Below, one piece after another: positions 24,792-37,399 of a DNA stretch of 64,000 bases; the first letter of the stretch is position 1; the number at the start of each line of letters is the position of its first letter. The translations under genes were made by a program, and so were the position numbers. Source of the DNA: Silurus meridionalis (lineage: Eukaryota; Chordata; Actinopteri; Siluriformes; Siluridae); the NCBI RefSeq assembly GCF_014805685.1, contig NC_060899.1:8662790-8726789 (forward strand), given 5' to 3'. The notes under the pieces are model-generated. The model saw only the letters and a list, made by a program, of their open reading frames with translations, was not told where the DNA came from and made no database searches.

Positions 24792-26359
24792 ATATAAATA
24801 TATATATAAAATATATTAAATATATACACTGGCTAGGTTGCTTGTTATATTAGTTACAGGTTAGGTTGCCAATCCCACACAAGTTAAACATGCTGCTATA
24901 TCATTTTCTTTGGAATCCATGAGAAGACAAAAGTGATTGCTGTGTGTTTATATTCCTTAGCTTGGTTATACTGAATCTGGTCAGGCCAGTGTTGATTTTC
25001 GGTGTAGGAAAGATGATTTGTTTAAAATATATATATTTTTTTCCCTCGATATGAAAATTATTTGAAATAAAGCAATAGGTTTTTTGCTCTGCAGAATGGC
25101 ACTGGATGTTAGCAGCAGCAGCAGCAGCAGTGATTGGGATGGGAGATGGAGCCATGTGCAGAAGTTTCTGGAGAGGTCGGGACCTTTCACGCATCCTGAT
25201 TTTGAACCAAACGAGGAGGTAAATAACTAATAGACTTTGACAAAGCGAATTACATGTGGTTCAATCTTTTGCCGATAGTTTCATTGTTTATTGTTTGTGT
25301 TTTTAAATACAGACGCTCCTGTTTTTATTGGATACATGCAAAATTCTGGTGATTGGAGCAGGAGGTCTTGGCTGTGAGCTACTAAAAAACCTGGTAATGT
25401 TCACAAACAGTTAGATTTGTTGGGCAATCAAATGAAATGGACCATTTGTTTATGTAAGGCTCAACCACTTTTTCTCTCCAGGGTCTACACTGATTACAGT
25501 GCTCATCATTCATGTGTGGGTCCTTGTGATTATTTATTTTCCCCCTTTCTATTTTAGGCACTGTCAGGATTCCGGAAAATCCATGTTGTGGATATGGACA
25601 CTATTGATGTGTCGAATCTGAACAGACAGTTCCTCTTCAGGCAAGAATGCAGTTTATTCAGATACTTTACTATTTACACTTTAGTGCAGATCAGTGTTGT
25701 TGGTAAGAATGTTTAATAATGAGCTTTTTGTGTTTTAAAGGTCTAAGGATGTCGGGCGTCCGAAAGCTGATGTGGCAGCTGAATTCATCAACAGTCGAGT
25801 ACCAGGATGTCAGGTTGTACCGTATCCTTCACCACATAAACAAGCTACTTGTGTGTTCTGTTGAAACAGAATATATATTTAATGTATATAATGATAAATG
25901 TAATGTTCTGTATTTTGCTTTCTTAACTGGCGTAATTCAGTCATTTCAAGAAAATTCAAGATTTTGATGAATCTTTTTACAGACGTAAGTGCCATATCCA
26001 AATAAAGACTTTCTTAGAATAAAGCAGTTATATATTCTTATGAAAAAAATTCTCTGTCTGCTTTATTTGGGGCTTTGCTGCAGAATTCCACATAATTGTG
26101 TGCGGGCTGGACTCTATTATTGCTCGCCGCTGGATGAATGGAATGCTGGTGAGAAAAGTTCCTTCATCATTCCTATTGTTTACATATTGTTCCAATTTCA
26201 GAGTCACTTTTACTTTTAGCTTATTAGATGTGCTGGATTAAATAATAGTGCATAAAGAATGATAGTCCATATTTGTAATTCTGATGAGAGCTAGATCATT
26301 TATTGTAGTAAAAAAGTGCAATAGTGTAAGGAAATGTCTGTATTGTGATCCAGCTAGAC

Positions 26360-26415
<56 letters not shown>

Positions 26416-27603
26416 TGCACGCGTGCTCTCCCCCCTCAGTTGTCATTGCTAGTCTATGAAGATGGGGTTTTAGATCAGAACTCTATAATCCCACTAATAG
26501 ACGGAGGTACAGAAGGATTTAAAGGGAACCTGAGGGTCATTTTGCCTGGAATGACGGCCTGTTTAGAATGCACACTGGAGCTGTATCCGCCGCAGGTGAA
26601 TTTCCTGTTTTTTTCCCCTCCCCCTCCCTTCTTCTTCTTTTCAGCTTGCTTTTGTATATTTGTCGACTAGACTTGTTTCAGATCCTCAAACGAAATTATT
26701 CACAAGACAAGCATCAATCTGCAACTTAAAGTACGGTTTAAAAGGATAAAAAATTCAAATTATTCAAATTATTTCTATGGGACTCTTCATGGAGAAAATA
26801 TAAACAGTGGTGATTCATTCCAAAAGTGGCTGGCCTGTCAAAATTTCTCAAATTGACTTTGCAAACTACTAATGCTACTAATTGATAACCCAATGGGAGA
26901 ATAAAGACTTTTCCTGCCTTTGCAAAAAGAAAACACCTTGACCTCCAGGTATTGTGTGCTGTAAAATAGTGATAAATGGAATTTTTTCGGAATCGGGCAT
27001 AAAGCTTCTTTAACGTCAACATTCCATAATAAGAACATCAAACCAACAGTCAAACTTAGTGAATGTGGGGATACTTTGCTGGTAGGATCTAGACTACCTG
27101 GCATAACTGACTGAAGTATGAGTTTTACTCTCAATGAAAATCTTTAAGAAAACTATTCAGCTCTCAGTCCCCTGGTCTTGGTTCTAGTGTTGCTATGAAC
27201 GTTTGGGAAAAAATTATCAAGTTAAAGGAAGCAATTAGTTTTTTTTTTATTTTTTATTATATGTATATTACAATATGATGAAATTATAATGGCCAGTAAT
27301 CCTGTATTGATTGACAACATATTGATTAAAGTATGAATAGGTTTTGCTTGTATAAATTATCTGGTTATATGATTCAGTATTTTGAGACTAAGAGTGTCTT
27401 TGGTCCTGTTTTGTGCTTCCAGATTAATTTCCCAATGTGCACTATTGCATCAATGCCGCGGCTGCCTGAACACTGCATCGAGTATGTGAGAATACTGCAG
27501 TGGCCCAAAGAGAAACCATTTGGAGGTAATACATTTCGCATATTTTCCTTAATCCCTTTGTATTCCAGGTAAAAGAGTAAAAAAAAAAAGAGTAAAAGCA
27601 TAG

Positions 27604-27670
<67 letters not shown>

Positions 27671-30600
27671 TGATCTCCCAATTCTTTTGCAGACAGTGTA
27701 GGTCTGGATGGTGATAATCCTGAACACATTCAGTGGGTGTTCCAGAAGTCTCTGGAGAGAGCAGCTGAGTTCAGTATCACTGGAGTCACTTATAGACTCA
27801 CACAAGGTAACCGTGTGAGAAAGTGGGTAGAGCTAGTATATTTTTAATAATAATTACATAAATGTAATAATAAAAAGGTTTCTCTCTGTGTTTTTTTCAG
27901 GAGTGGTTAAACGAATTATCCCTGCTGTTGCATCTACCAATGCAGTCATCGCTGGTATGTCCAGACTATGGAGCACACACCCTTTTTTTTTTTATTTTTA
28001 TCAAACATACTTTGCAGCTATTTATACATAGTTTAGAGCATATTAGTATATGAAACACATCTCTAAGGTGAACAGCACTTTTTGTTGACTAGTTTGTTTT
28101 TTATTTTGCTTAAATGATTCATTACAGATGATACGAGAGTGAGTCAAATTGAAGCCTAAGAAATGATGACAAAACGATGATTGCAGTATATATTTTTCCT
28201 TTTATGAATGTGTGTTTGATTTGGGAAACATTTGGAAGGTGACTGTCTGGACGTGGAAGAACATCAAAGTAGTTTTTTGCAATAGTTCAGTTTCCCCATA
28301 TCATCAGTTTTGTGAGCTAGTAGGATTGTAGTTGCCACATGTCTGTAACCCAACCCGGTAATCTTGACACGCTCCTAGATGGCAATAGTGGTTACTTATA
28401 TAACCTCATGTTGGACTTTATTTCTGCCACTGTGGTGATTTCCATCAGGACTATTTGTGGCCATGTCATCGTTGTCATGAGGATTTGTAATATGTCATGA
28501 TGCTGCACATCACCAAGCGATAGTCAGAAATAGAACAAACACTAAGCTACTAATGTGACTCACTCTACATTTTGCTTGCTATCGAGGAACTGAATCACAT
28601 AAATGGTCGATACTGATGTAAAGGCTTTTAAGAGTTAAAAGCATTATAAAAAAAAAAAAAAAAAAAAAAATCAAGCAATATCACAGGAGCAAGAGTGCTG
28701 TAAGCGGTGTAGCTGTGATAGACTGTTTTGCTCCAACAACTAAAATAGTTCCCAGGGAAGTGGCAGCTGGATAGAGCGTTGCGAACTATTGCTAGAATTG
28801 TAATTTTATTTTAGTCAGTGAACACAGACAAGCGGAGTGATGCAAACAGTGAAATATAGTCCTGCTCTTATACTAATATTGTTATATCTAATTAGTGGAC
28901 TGAATATAACCGTTCTCTATTGAGGCTACTTATTTAGCACTTTGTCTATATTGGGGCTGATTGATATTTCAGTCTTAATAATGTATTTGTTTAAGTGAAC
29001 AACACAAAGCACAGTGGTTGCTATGAAACAGCATTCAGTATGTGAAATCTGGTGTAGACGATGAGGGGCCAATAAAAATGTGAACAGCAGGTGGAACTGT
29101 GGTTTGTCTGACCAGAACGCAGACTGAAGGATTATCTGTAACAGTGACAGCCGTGGAGAGGCATTTAGCTTTATATATGCCTGAAGCTCATGGATTATTT
29201 GCCAGTGCATCCTGGCCCAAAGCCTCTGTCTCTGCCTGTCCATGAACCACCAGTGATCAATGGCTTCTCTCTCTGTTTACCAACAGCTGTAGTTGTTCCA
29301 AATAAACCCCTACAAAAGATGCAATGTTCTTAGTTTAGTTCTTAGTTTTGACTCCTGGGCCTACTTCTCTCAATATCCATGCCAGAATGAGACAATTAAT
29401 ATATGGCTAGTGGATTTAGTCAGCATTTGAGTAACCTGTCTTACATTTCTGACCACCTTTCCAATCGAGACAGCTTTTTATTTATTTATTTATTTTATGA
29501 AAAATTCTTATGGCCTTGATAGTCTGCCAAGTGTGAAATGGCTCTTATTGTAATTGACTTTCGATCCTAGAGCTTTCATGTGTGAGAAGTACCCCTGTCA
29601 GTGTTTGTCACTTGCTGTTGACACTGTCCAGACAGTACTCAGTTGTCCAGATAGGGGATTCATATGGGCTTTGTCACTGGAGGGCAATTCTCACACATTA
29701 TGTGAACGCCCAGGGCCAGAGTGCTAAAGCTATTGGAAATATACAATTCATGCTGAAGGTCTAAAACAAAGTAGAGCCGAATGTCTGAACCCATTTTGTT
29801 TTGTTCTTCCTTCTTTTGCAGCTATTTGCACTACAGAAATTTTTAAGATTGCTACAAGGTAGTACACATTTACATTTATGTGAATCACAACATTCAGAGG
29901 ATTTTGAGATACATTTTTTGTATGAAACAAATGAATATTTTGTTTTTGTTTTTTAGTGCTTATGTTCCTTTGAATAATTATCTAGTATTTAATGATGCGT
30001 GTGGCTTGTACACCTACACCTTTGAGGCAGAGCGAAAGGTAAGCTTCTTGTTTTCATGCACAAATGATCCTCGAGGTAACCTTGAGCTGCTGCTTGGAAA
30101 AAACTTATATTTCGCTCTCATTGGCTCGTGTCCATCTAACAGGAGGATTGCTCAGCATGTAGTCAAGTTCCACAGAAGCTACAATTCCCGCCGTATGCTA
30201 AACTACAGGAAGTGCTGGAGTATCTGACAGAGAACGCCTCCTTGTGAGTACCTGCAGAATGGTGTCCGTTTTCACCATATCTGCTGTTTTCTTCGAGTTA
30301 TGGGAGAATATTAATTAAAGGCTTGTTTAAATATTTTCAGACAAATGAAATCTCCAGCTATAACTGCAACACTCGAGGGCAGAAACAGAACTCTTTATTT
30401 ACAGGTAAGACTTTGTGAAATGTTGTGTGATGTTTAAAATGATCTTAATAGATCATTAAGGTGTGTGTGTTTTGTGTCCTTACGTAGACTGTAGCTTCAA
30501 TTGAAGAAAGAACAAGGCCCAATCTCTGCAAAACTTTAAAAGGTGAGATATTGCGTTGGCTCCAGAATTATTGGCACCCTTGGTAAAAATGGGTTAGGTA

Positions 30601-31857
30601 AAAAAAAATTGCTTATGAAAAATGTGACTAGTTATCTATTGTAAAAAAAAAAAGAGTAATCAAACTTTTATTTCAAGCAAATAAAAAATAAAAATAAAAT
30701 TTTATATCTTATATCCCTAAAATTCATATCACCAAAATGTAACAAGCATGTTTTCTTTTTACAAGTTTGTTTTGGGAGAGATTCTTTATTGAAGAATGTG
30801 GATTCAACCATTATAGCAGAAGAATTAATGGGAGGCTACAAAAAGTACTAAATGCAGACATAGCAATAATTATGGCTTAGTTGCTGATTAGTTAACGGTC
30901 ATTTTTAGTGTCAGATATTTAATTACCGTAATTTCCGGACTATTAAACGCACCCATATATAAGCTGCACCCACTGAACTTTACAAAGATTTTTATTTTGA
31001 ACATAAGCCGCAGGTGTCTACATTGAAACTAATGAACTTTACACAGGCTTTAACGAAAGACAGTGTCTGTTACACGGCTTGTATCTAAACAGTAGCCTAC
31101 CAAGAAAGTCATTGTTCACTGTCTTCCTCTTTCCTTTCACAACAATTTTTCTCGGGAGTTTTTCTTTTGGCATTGTCGTGCGTTTAAAAATCACCATTGG
31201 TGAATCTTTTCTCCCGATGCCGTGCAGCTCAGAACACAGGTGCAGTGCGATCTTTCATGCCCGGTTGTTTTCAGTGTGACGAATGATTCACATTTCCTGT
31301 AGACAGTCTGAGTGAGAGGCAGGTCAACGAACCTCATCCATATTTATGATGTGGTGCGGCCTGATTCAGTGGGAGCGCGATTTAATATAAAAAATTTCAT
31401 TGGTTCACCTTAAAACCGTTTAGCAATTTCATTAGTCTAATGTTATGGGGCTCTGTTTTTTTTGGCTTGAAGCTTGAAAACCCCAGAAAAATCCATAAAT
31501 TTGCCGCTTCGTTGTTTAAGCCGTGGGGTTCAAAGCGTGGGAAAAAAGTAGCGGCTTATAGTCCGGAAAATACGGTATACTTGTTTTTTTCCCTTCTGTA
31601 CCGAGGGTGCTTGTAATTGCTATATATCACATAAACAGAATTTTATGTGATATATATTTTGATTACATTTGATATACATTTTGATTGAGCTTTATATTCT
31701 TGTTAAACCCGAAGATCACTAAAACCTGAGAATTTTATTTTAATTTTTTTGTGTTTGGATTGATGCAGAGCTTGGATTGGCTGATGGACAGGAGCTTGCA
31801 GTGGCTGATGTCACCACTCCTCAAACAGTCCTCTTCAAGCTTAACTTCACATCCTGA
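23380..31857 (+). CDS. uba3: NEDD8-activating enzyme E1 catalytic subunit (UBA3)
   Basis: Eighteen coding exons: 23380-23399, 23514-23552, 25095-25218, 25313-25393, 25558-25640, 25741-25821, 25941-25984, 26084-26148, 26440-26595, 27423-27525, 27693-27806, 27901-27954, 29822-29858, 29957-30038, 30143-30243, 30341-30404, 30488-30542 and 31769-31857. They sum to 1392 bases, 463 residues, the human length. Residues 76-81 (GAGGLG) are the ATP-binding loop; the catalytic cysteine is Cys237 in [11 protein letters not shown]; two CxxC pairs (220/223 and 364/367) would bind zinc; the C-terminal ubiquitin-fold domain ends FKLNFTS. With NAE1 the protein adenylates NEDD8 and passes it to UBE2M/UBE2F to drive cullin activation, in nucleus and cytosol. 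The start MADGEEP is the family start. Intron 6 is U12-type and intron 5 uses a GC donor. A serine run from an AGC repeat follows residue 24. No break is seen; the gene looks functional. Confidence 0.98.
24756..24791. repeat. (TTTA)n microsatellite
   Basis: About nine tetranucleotide copies in uba3 intron 2, in a very AT-rich stretch (24500-24840). Confidence 0.9.
25822..25940 (+). other. U12-type (minor spliceosome) intron in uba3
   Basis: The 119-base intron starts GTATCCTTC directly after the exon, matching the U12 donor consensus (A/G)TATCCTT. A TTTCTTAAC sequence at 25919-25927 matches the U12 branch-site consensus TTCCTTRAY at eight of nine positions, with the branch adenosine about 14 bases before the AG, inside the usual 10-20 base range. 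There is no long polypyrimidine tract. The flanking exons join in frame (VVP then HFKKIQDF). Confidence 0.9.
26362..26413. repeat. (TG)n microsatellite in uba3 intron 8
   Basis: About 25 TG units ending roughly 25 bases before the exon 9 acceptor at 26439. Confidence 0.95.
27605..27668. repeat. (TA)n microsatellite in uba3 intron 10
   Basis: About 31 TA units ending roughly 25 bases before the exon 11 acceptor at 27692. Confidence 0.95.
28133..28570. mobile_element. Mariner-like inverted-repeat remnant in uba3 intron 12
   Basis: The left end reads GAGAGTGAGTCAAATT and the right end, reversed, AGAGTGAGTCACATT, close to mariner-type termini with a GTGAGTCA core. The roughly 430 bases between have no intact frame. 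No clear TA duplication could be confirmed. The rest of this 1.87-kb intron (28571-29821) contains a long poly-A run near 28648 but no feature I can name. Confidence 0.5.
30558..31624. mobile_element. Outer Tc1-like MITE carrying a nested element, uba3 intron 17
   Basis: The left end CCAGAATTATTGGCACCCTTGG and the right end CCGAGGGTGCTTGTAATTGC are diverged inverted repeats of a fish Tc1/mariner-like family. Interior sequence at 30600-30920 and 31577-31600 is AT-rich and non-coding. A second transposon (30925-31575) has split it. Confidence 0.6.
30925..31575. mobile_element. DNA transposon with TACCGTA...TTTCCGGACTAT termini
   Basis: The left end TACCGTAATTTCCGGACTAT and the right end, reversed, TACCGTATTTTCCGGACTAT form a near-perfect inverted repeat that continues as TAA.CGC. 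TA bases border both ends, as for TA-target (Tc1/mariner/pogo superfamily) insertions. The 650 bases contain no transposase frame, so the copy is non-autonomous. It sits in uba3 intron 17 inside an older element. Confidence 0.8.
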
Positions 31858-32281
31858 ACCCAACTCACGCTGGACACTATAAAGTAGCTCCTTAGTAATA
31901 GGATACTGCACCAAGGGTGTCATCTACATGAGTGCCTCTGATTTGCAGAAAAGTTGTATTGGATCCTATTAGTTAAACTGAATAATATTTAAGACTGTTT
32001 CATTGTGTAAGTAAGGCACTTTGCAGTGTATGAATGCAACATATGTTTTCATTTATCACCTTAAAAAACTCATTTGAATATTCATTTCTAAACCAATCTC
32101 AAAAGCCAGGTGAGGGTGATGGAGAGATTACTAGCACATACAGCATTCGACACTGGGTATGAAGGTCTATATTGAGCATCTAATGGTGGTTAAAAATGTT
32201 TATTAAACAAGATTTTTTCGTCCATCTGCTTACCTGTATATAATGCTGGTCACTTGTATGCTTGTCAGTAAAATGCTCTGT

Positions 32282-32287
32282 AATAAA
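32282..32287 (+). terminator. uba3 poly(A) signal
   Basis: AATAAA 425 bases past the stop, followed about 20 bases later by a GT/T-rich stretch (GGGGGTTTTGAAGGTTTTC type). It is a reasonable end for the 3' UTR (31858 to about 32305). Confidence 0.65.
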
Positions 32288-32570
32288 AGGAAGCGTTTGC
32301 AGGGGGTTTTGAAGGTTTTCTCATTTAAATAACTGCATATCACACCCTTAAAAGTTTGTGATATGTATAGCTCAAGGATATGCATGAAACTATATTAAAC
32401 ATAGGTGCTAAAGTCACAGGTCACAAATGACCAGTTTTGCCACTTCTCATGCGTCACCATTTTTAAATCTTATTATAAACATTTGTTTCCAGCTTAACAG
32501 TTTTCTATTACATCTGGACAATATGTGAGATTACTGTTACAGATAAGGGTTTTTCTTATTGGAGAAAAAA

Positions 32571-32819
32571 AACAAAAAAAACCCCTTTCTTTCGGCTTCT
32601 CCCATTAGGGGTCGCCACAGCGGACCATCTTCATGTTTGATTTGGCACGTTTTTACACTGGATGCCCTTCCTATCGCAACCTTCCCCATTTATCCGGGCT
32701 TGGGACCGGCACTAAGGCTTGTGCAACCCTAATGGTTGGGGTTGGTCCCCTGACCAGGGATCGAACCCGGGCCGCAGCGGTGAGAGCGCCGCATCCTAAC
32801 CACTAGACCACCAGGGAAC
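32571..32819 (-). mobile_element. tRNA-Glu-derived SINE, copy 3 (best preserved)
   Basis: Complete minus-strand SINE: tRNA-Glu-like head with A box TGGTCTAGTGG and B box GGTTCGATCC, a body, and a 3' end CCGCTGTGGCGACCCCTAAT followed by GGGAGAAGCCGAAAG and an A-rich end. A perfect 14-base target duplication, TATTGGAGAAAAAA, lies at 32557-32570 and 32820-32833. It is just downstream of uba3. Confidence 0.92.
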
Positions 32820-33389
32820 TATTGGAGAAAAAATTTAAAAAATCCTAAAAACCTCTCTTATGAGGGTAATCTTTTATTCTGTCAATATATGTAGCTGGGT
32901 GCTTGAGGAAGACACAGTTCAGTACTAAGGAGCTTTAAATAAACTGCTCCATTTTCAACAGAATTGGGGGAAAGAAACAATGACTGCTGAATGTGCTCCA
33001 TGATGTCATAAACATAAAGGATTTCCTCTCTGTTCAGAAACTAGATAAGTGTGTAGAGGCCCATAAAATCCAATGACCAACACTTATTGAGCCAATGTTT
33101 AAGAACTCTGATTGGTCGAATGAACGAGATTATTTAGTTTCAGAGATGATGTGTGGGTAGGAGGGATGATCCTATCTACTGTAATTGTCTGTGTGAAGCA
33201 AGCAATGACAAATATACAATGCATATTCATACCACATTATAATTTTTGGTATAATGTGAAAATGAAAACGGATATTTTGTGTTCATATGTTATTAGATAT
33301 TTTCACATAATGTTGCAATGCATAATAAGAAATGTATTCATTCATTCATTTTCCTCATTGCAAGGACATGTTAAAATTTCCTTGTGATA

Positions 33390-34202
33390 CAGTGCAAGTT
33401 TTCACAGCACTTCACTTTTTCCACATTTTGTTATTACAACCTTATTCTAAAATGGATTAAAATAATTGTTTTCCTTTAAATACTACAAACAATATCAAAT
33501 AATGACTATGTGAAAGAAGTGTGTTTGAAATCTTTGCAAATGTATTAAAAATAAAAAAAATGAAGAAAATCACATAAGACTTCACAGCCTTTGCTATGAC
33601 ACTCAAAATTAGCGTAGGTGCATCCTGTTTCCACTGATCATCCTTGAGCTGTTTCTACAACTTGATTGGAGTTAACCCGTGGTAAATTAATTTGATTGGA
33701 CATGATTTGGAAAGGGACACACATTTCTATATACGGTCCCACAGTTAACAGTGCATGTCAGAGCACAACCAAGCCATGAAGTCCAACTAATTGTCTGTGG
33801 ACCTCCGAGACAGGACTGTATCAAGGCACACATCTGGGGAAGGTTCCATAAAAATTTCTGCAGCATTGGAAATCCAAATGAGCACAGTGGCCTCCATCAT
33901 CCATAAATGAAAAGTTTGGAACCGCCAGGATGACTTCTAGAGCCAGCCAAACTGAGAGATTAGGGGAGAAAGGCTTAGTTAGGGAGATGACCAAGAAACC
34001 GAATGGCCACTGAAAGAGCTTGAGCGTTTCTGTGGAGAGAGGAGAACCTTCCAGAATAACAACCATCTCTGCAGCACTCCAATCAGGCTTGTATGGTAGA
34101 GTGGCCAGATGGAAGCCACTCATTAAAATGCACATGACATCCCAACTGGAGCTTGCCAAAAGTTCCTTGAAGGACTCTCAGACCATGAGAAACAAAATTT
34201 GA
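33390..34202 (+). pseudogene. Tc1-like transposase, N-terminal half, decayed
   Basis: The plus strand matches the left end and DNA-binding (paired-like, two helix-turn-helix) half of a common fish Tc1 family: ELSVDLRDRTV-like text near 33790, then the GRPAKLS and GEPSRITTISAAL regions and DSQTMRNKI at the end. Frameshifts and deletions break it, and the catalytic half is missing after 34202. Confidence 0.8.
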
Positions 34203-34296
34203 ATATGTGTTTTTTGGTCATCACATATCACATTTAGTCCCCATTTGCTGTTATGGGAAGATGTTCCATTAGATATTGGAGTGTGCTTGTGGAGAC

Positions 34297-34530
34297 TTAA
34301 TTAGAGGGACACCGCATGTAGGACATTTTGGAGGTGAGAGAGGCAAGATTAAGATGGTTTGGACATGCAGAGGGAGTACATAGGCAAAAGAATGCTGAGT
34401 ATGGAGCCACCAGAAAGGAGGAAAAGAGGAAGGTTTGAATAAGGCAGATGTAGAGGACAGGGTGTTTATGGAAACTGATGGTACACTGTGGTGACCCTTT
34501 AACGGGAGCAGCCAAAAGAAAAAGAAGCTT
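34297..34530 (+). mobile_element. RTE-type LINE 3' end fragment
   Basis: The plus strand reads as a decayed RTE reverse-transcriptase C-terminus (RGTPHVGHFGG, ARLRWFGHAEG and RRMLSMEPP-like text) followed by GTGGTGACCC and GGGAGCAGCC then an AAAGAAAAAGAAG tail. The same end is seen at 37400-37950 and 42070-42181. Confidence 0.75.
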
Positions 34531-34544
34531 GTAAAGTACTCATC

Positions 34545-34790
34545 CAGTCACAAGGCTGTTAGTAAATTCAGCTACTGATGTAGGTGAGGTTAGGAGGCTT
34601 GGAGTGCAGTCAGTGCTCCAATTTATTCCAAAGATGTTCAGTATGGTTGAGGTCAGAGCTCTGTAGAAGCACACAGAAGATCTTTCACTCCAACACATGT
34701 AATCCATATATTCTTGGAGCTTGCTTTGTGCACAGGGGCACAGTCAGGCTGAAACAGGTTTGAGTCTCCTAGTGTAGGCAGATATTTAAA
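34545..34790 (-). mobile_element. Tc1-like transposon fragment (reverse orientation)
   Basis: Contains AAGATGTTCAGTATGGTTGA, GGTCAGAGCTCTGTAGAAGC and GAGCTTGCTTTGTGCACAGG, phrases from the transposase region of a widespread fish Tc1-like family read in reverse. No termini are present. The 34800-35250 stretch next to it shows nothing I recognise. Confidence 0.5.
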
Positions 34791-35252
34791 GAAAATAACT
34801 TATAAATGTAATACTCATTAACATTCTAATCATATAATGAATAATTTGCATGATCTAAAACAACAGGGAAAAGGACACAAAACAGCTGGGAGTAAAAATG
34901 CTTGGGGTTAATGACCTTGAAAAAGGGCTGGGAAAAGAACCTGGGAGGATGTGAAAATGTGCATGAGCAGCTGGCTAGCTGAGACTGTGAGACTAAAGTG
35001 AGATTCTCACTTCAAGTGAATTAAGCATATAAAGTAATAGACTTTAATCACAAAAAAATGTCACAAGTAAGGTGGGTCTATAATCAGTGCCATCTACGCT
35101 GATCCCTGACACGCTGTCAGCATCTAAAGATGGGTTAGTGTTGCTAAAAAGCATGTCTGTTTGAGTAGAAACTTGGGGGACACAAACCAGATGGTATGTG
35201 GGCCAGACCCTACAATTGTGCGCCTCAATCTTTGTCCAGTTTGTGGAAGAAG

Positions 35253-36060
<808 letters not shown>

Positions 36061-36074
36061 TCAACAAGATAAAT

Positions 36075-36250
36075 CACACATTAAAAGAGGCCAGCCTAAG
36101 ACACACCTGTACAATAATCATGCTGTCTAATCAGCATCTTGATATGCCACACCTGTGAGGTGGATGGATTGTAAATTTTCTGTCATGTTTTTTGGAACAA
36201 AGACTGAGGGGTCAAAGAGAAACTATATATACCTGAGGCCAAAATAAAAT
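36075..36250. repeat. Fragment of another teleost DNA-repeat family
   Basis: TAAGACACACCTGTACAATA and ATCAGCATCTTGATATGCCA followed by CACCTGTGAGGTGGATGG recur in many teleost genomes as part of a DNA transposon end. It directly abuts the broken Tc1 copy. Confidence 0.45.
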
Positions 36251-36697
36251 TCTTCAAAATGGTTTGTTTGTTAATGTGGATTTTCTTGTTAAATTATCAT
36301 AGTCCTAAAAAGAGCTATAAGTAAATAACTGAGTGTCTGGTTTCCTCGCCGATGAATTATTTTCTCCAGAAGGCATGTGACTGCAATAAGTAACTCACTA
36401 ATGGCTCAGATTAATGATGGTCTTGTAGTGTAACTCTATTAATTGCAATCTGTTTCCGGAGCTCATGACTCAGTGGCAAATGTTGGGTCACTTTGAACTG
36501 ACAAAGTCTAAAGCAGGATTCATTTGTTATTCATGAAATTTTAAAGTAGGCTGTGAAAAACTAAAGATCAATGTAATAAAAAAATTGTGTAACCTTTCAT
36601 TTGACTTTGGTATATATGACAATTTGGAACCATTTTTTTTTTTGTATTGAATGAAATGTAAGAATGCCTTTATAGTGTATAAAGTTTATCTTGTTAT

Positions 36698-36815
<118 letters not shown>

Positions 36816-37179
36816 AATTGTGAATAAAAAAGGAATGCAATAATTTACAAATCTTATAAACTTCTAATTTATTCACAATTGAATATATACAATGTTGCAG
36901 GGTACAGTGATGATGATCAGAAGCGAAACTGTAGTCCTGAGTCAGTGTAGCAGACATTAACTACAGTCCAAATCCATCCTCAAAGCTCCTGTTCTTACCC
37001 CGGAATTCCATGGAACCACCCAAGGCGTTGAGGAGAAAACGTTCCCAGCTGCACAGAGTGGCCTCCAATCGAAGACAACACTATCCAGAGGCAGGTCTGG
37101 ACGAAGTGGGAAGATCCACAGAGGTAAGAGTTTCAGGAACAGTGGTCACTGGAACCTCAGGAGCATGTTTATCTTGACC

Positions 37180-37205
37180 GAAAAAAGAGAGACAGAGACA
37201 GAGAC

Positions 37206-37250
<45 letters not shown>

Positions 37251-37268
37251 AAGAAAGAAAGAGAAAGA
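37180..37268. repeat. (GACA)n/(GA)n/(GAAA)n purine tract
   Basis: A purine-rich compound tract beginning with GAGACA hexamers, then GA dinucleotides, then GAAA units. Confidence 0.9.
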
Positions 37269-37399
37269 GAAGAGGGGTGACTGGAAGAGAAGGATATGGA
37301 TTATTATGTGTCCTTATTGTTGTATGAAAGTTAATGTCACTGTGCAGTTTGGACTCCAGCAAGAACGGCAACTCTAAGAGTGTGTTAGAGAAGTAAAAA

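Noticed and set aside
27374..27805. 143-codon minus-strand frame
   Set aside because: Antisense of uba3 exons 10 and 11 held open by the (TA)n repeat, which reads as Tyr-Ile repeats.
28926..29243. 105-codon minus-strand frame in uba3 intron 12
   Set aside because: No domain, splice sites or repeat family was recognised; probably chance.
32735..32819. A tRNA-Glu gene
   Set aside because: The tRNA-like sequence continues into a SINE body with a LINE-type tail and target duplication, and the same unit recurs twice in the window, so it is a SINE head.
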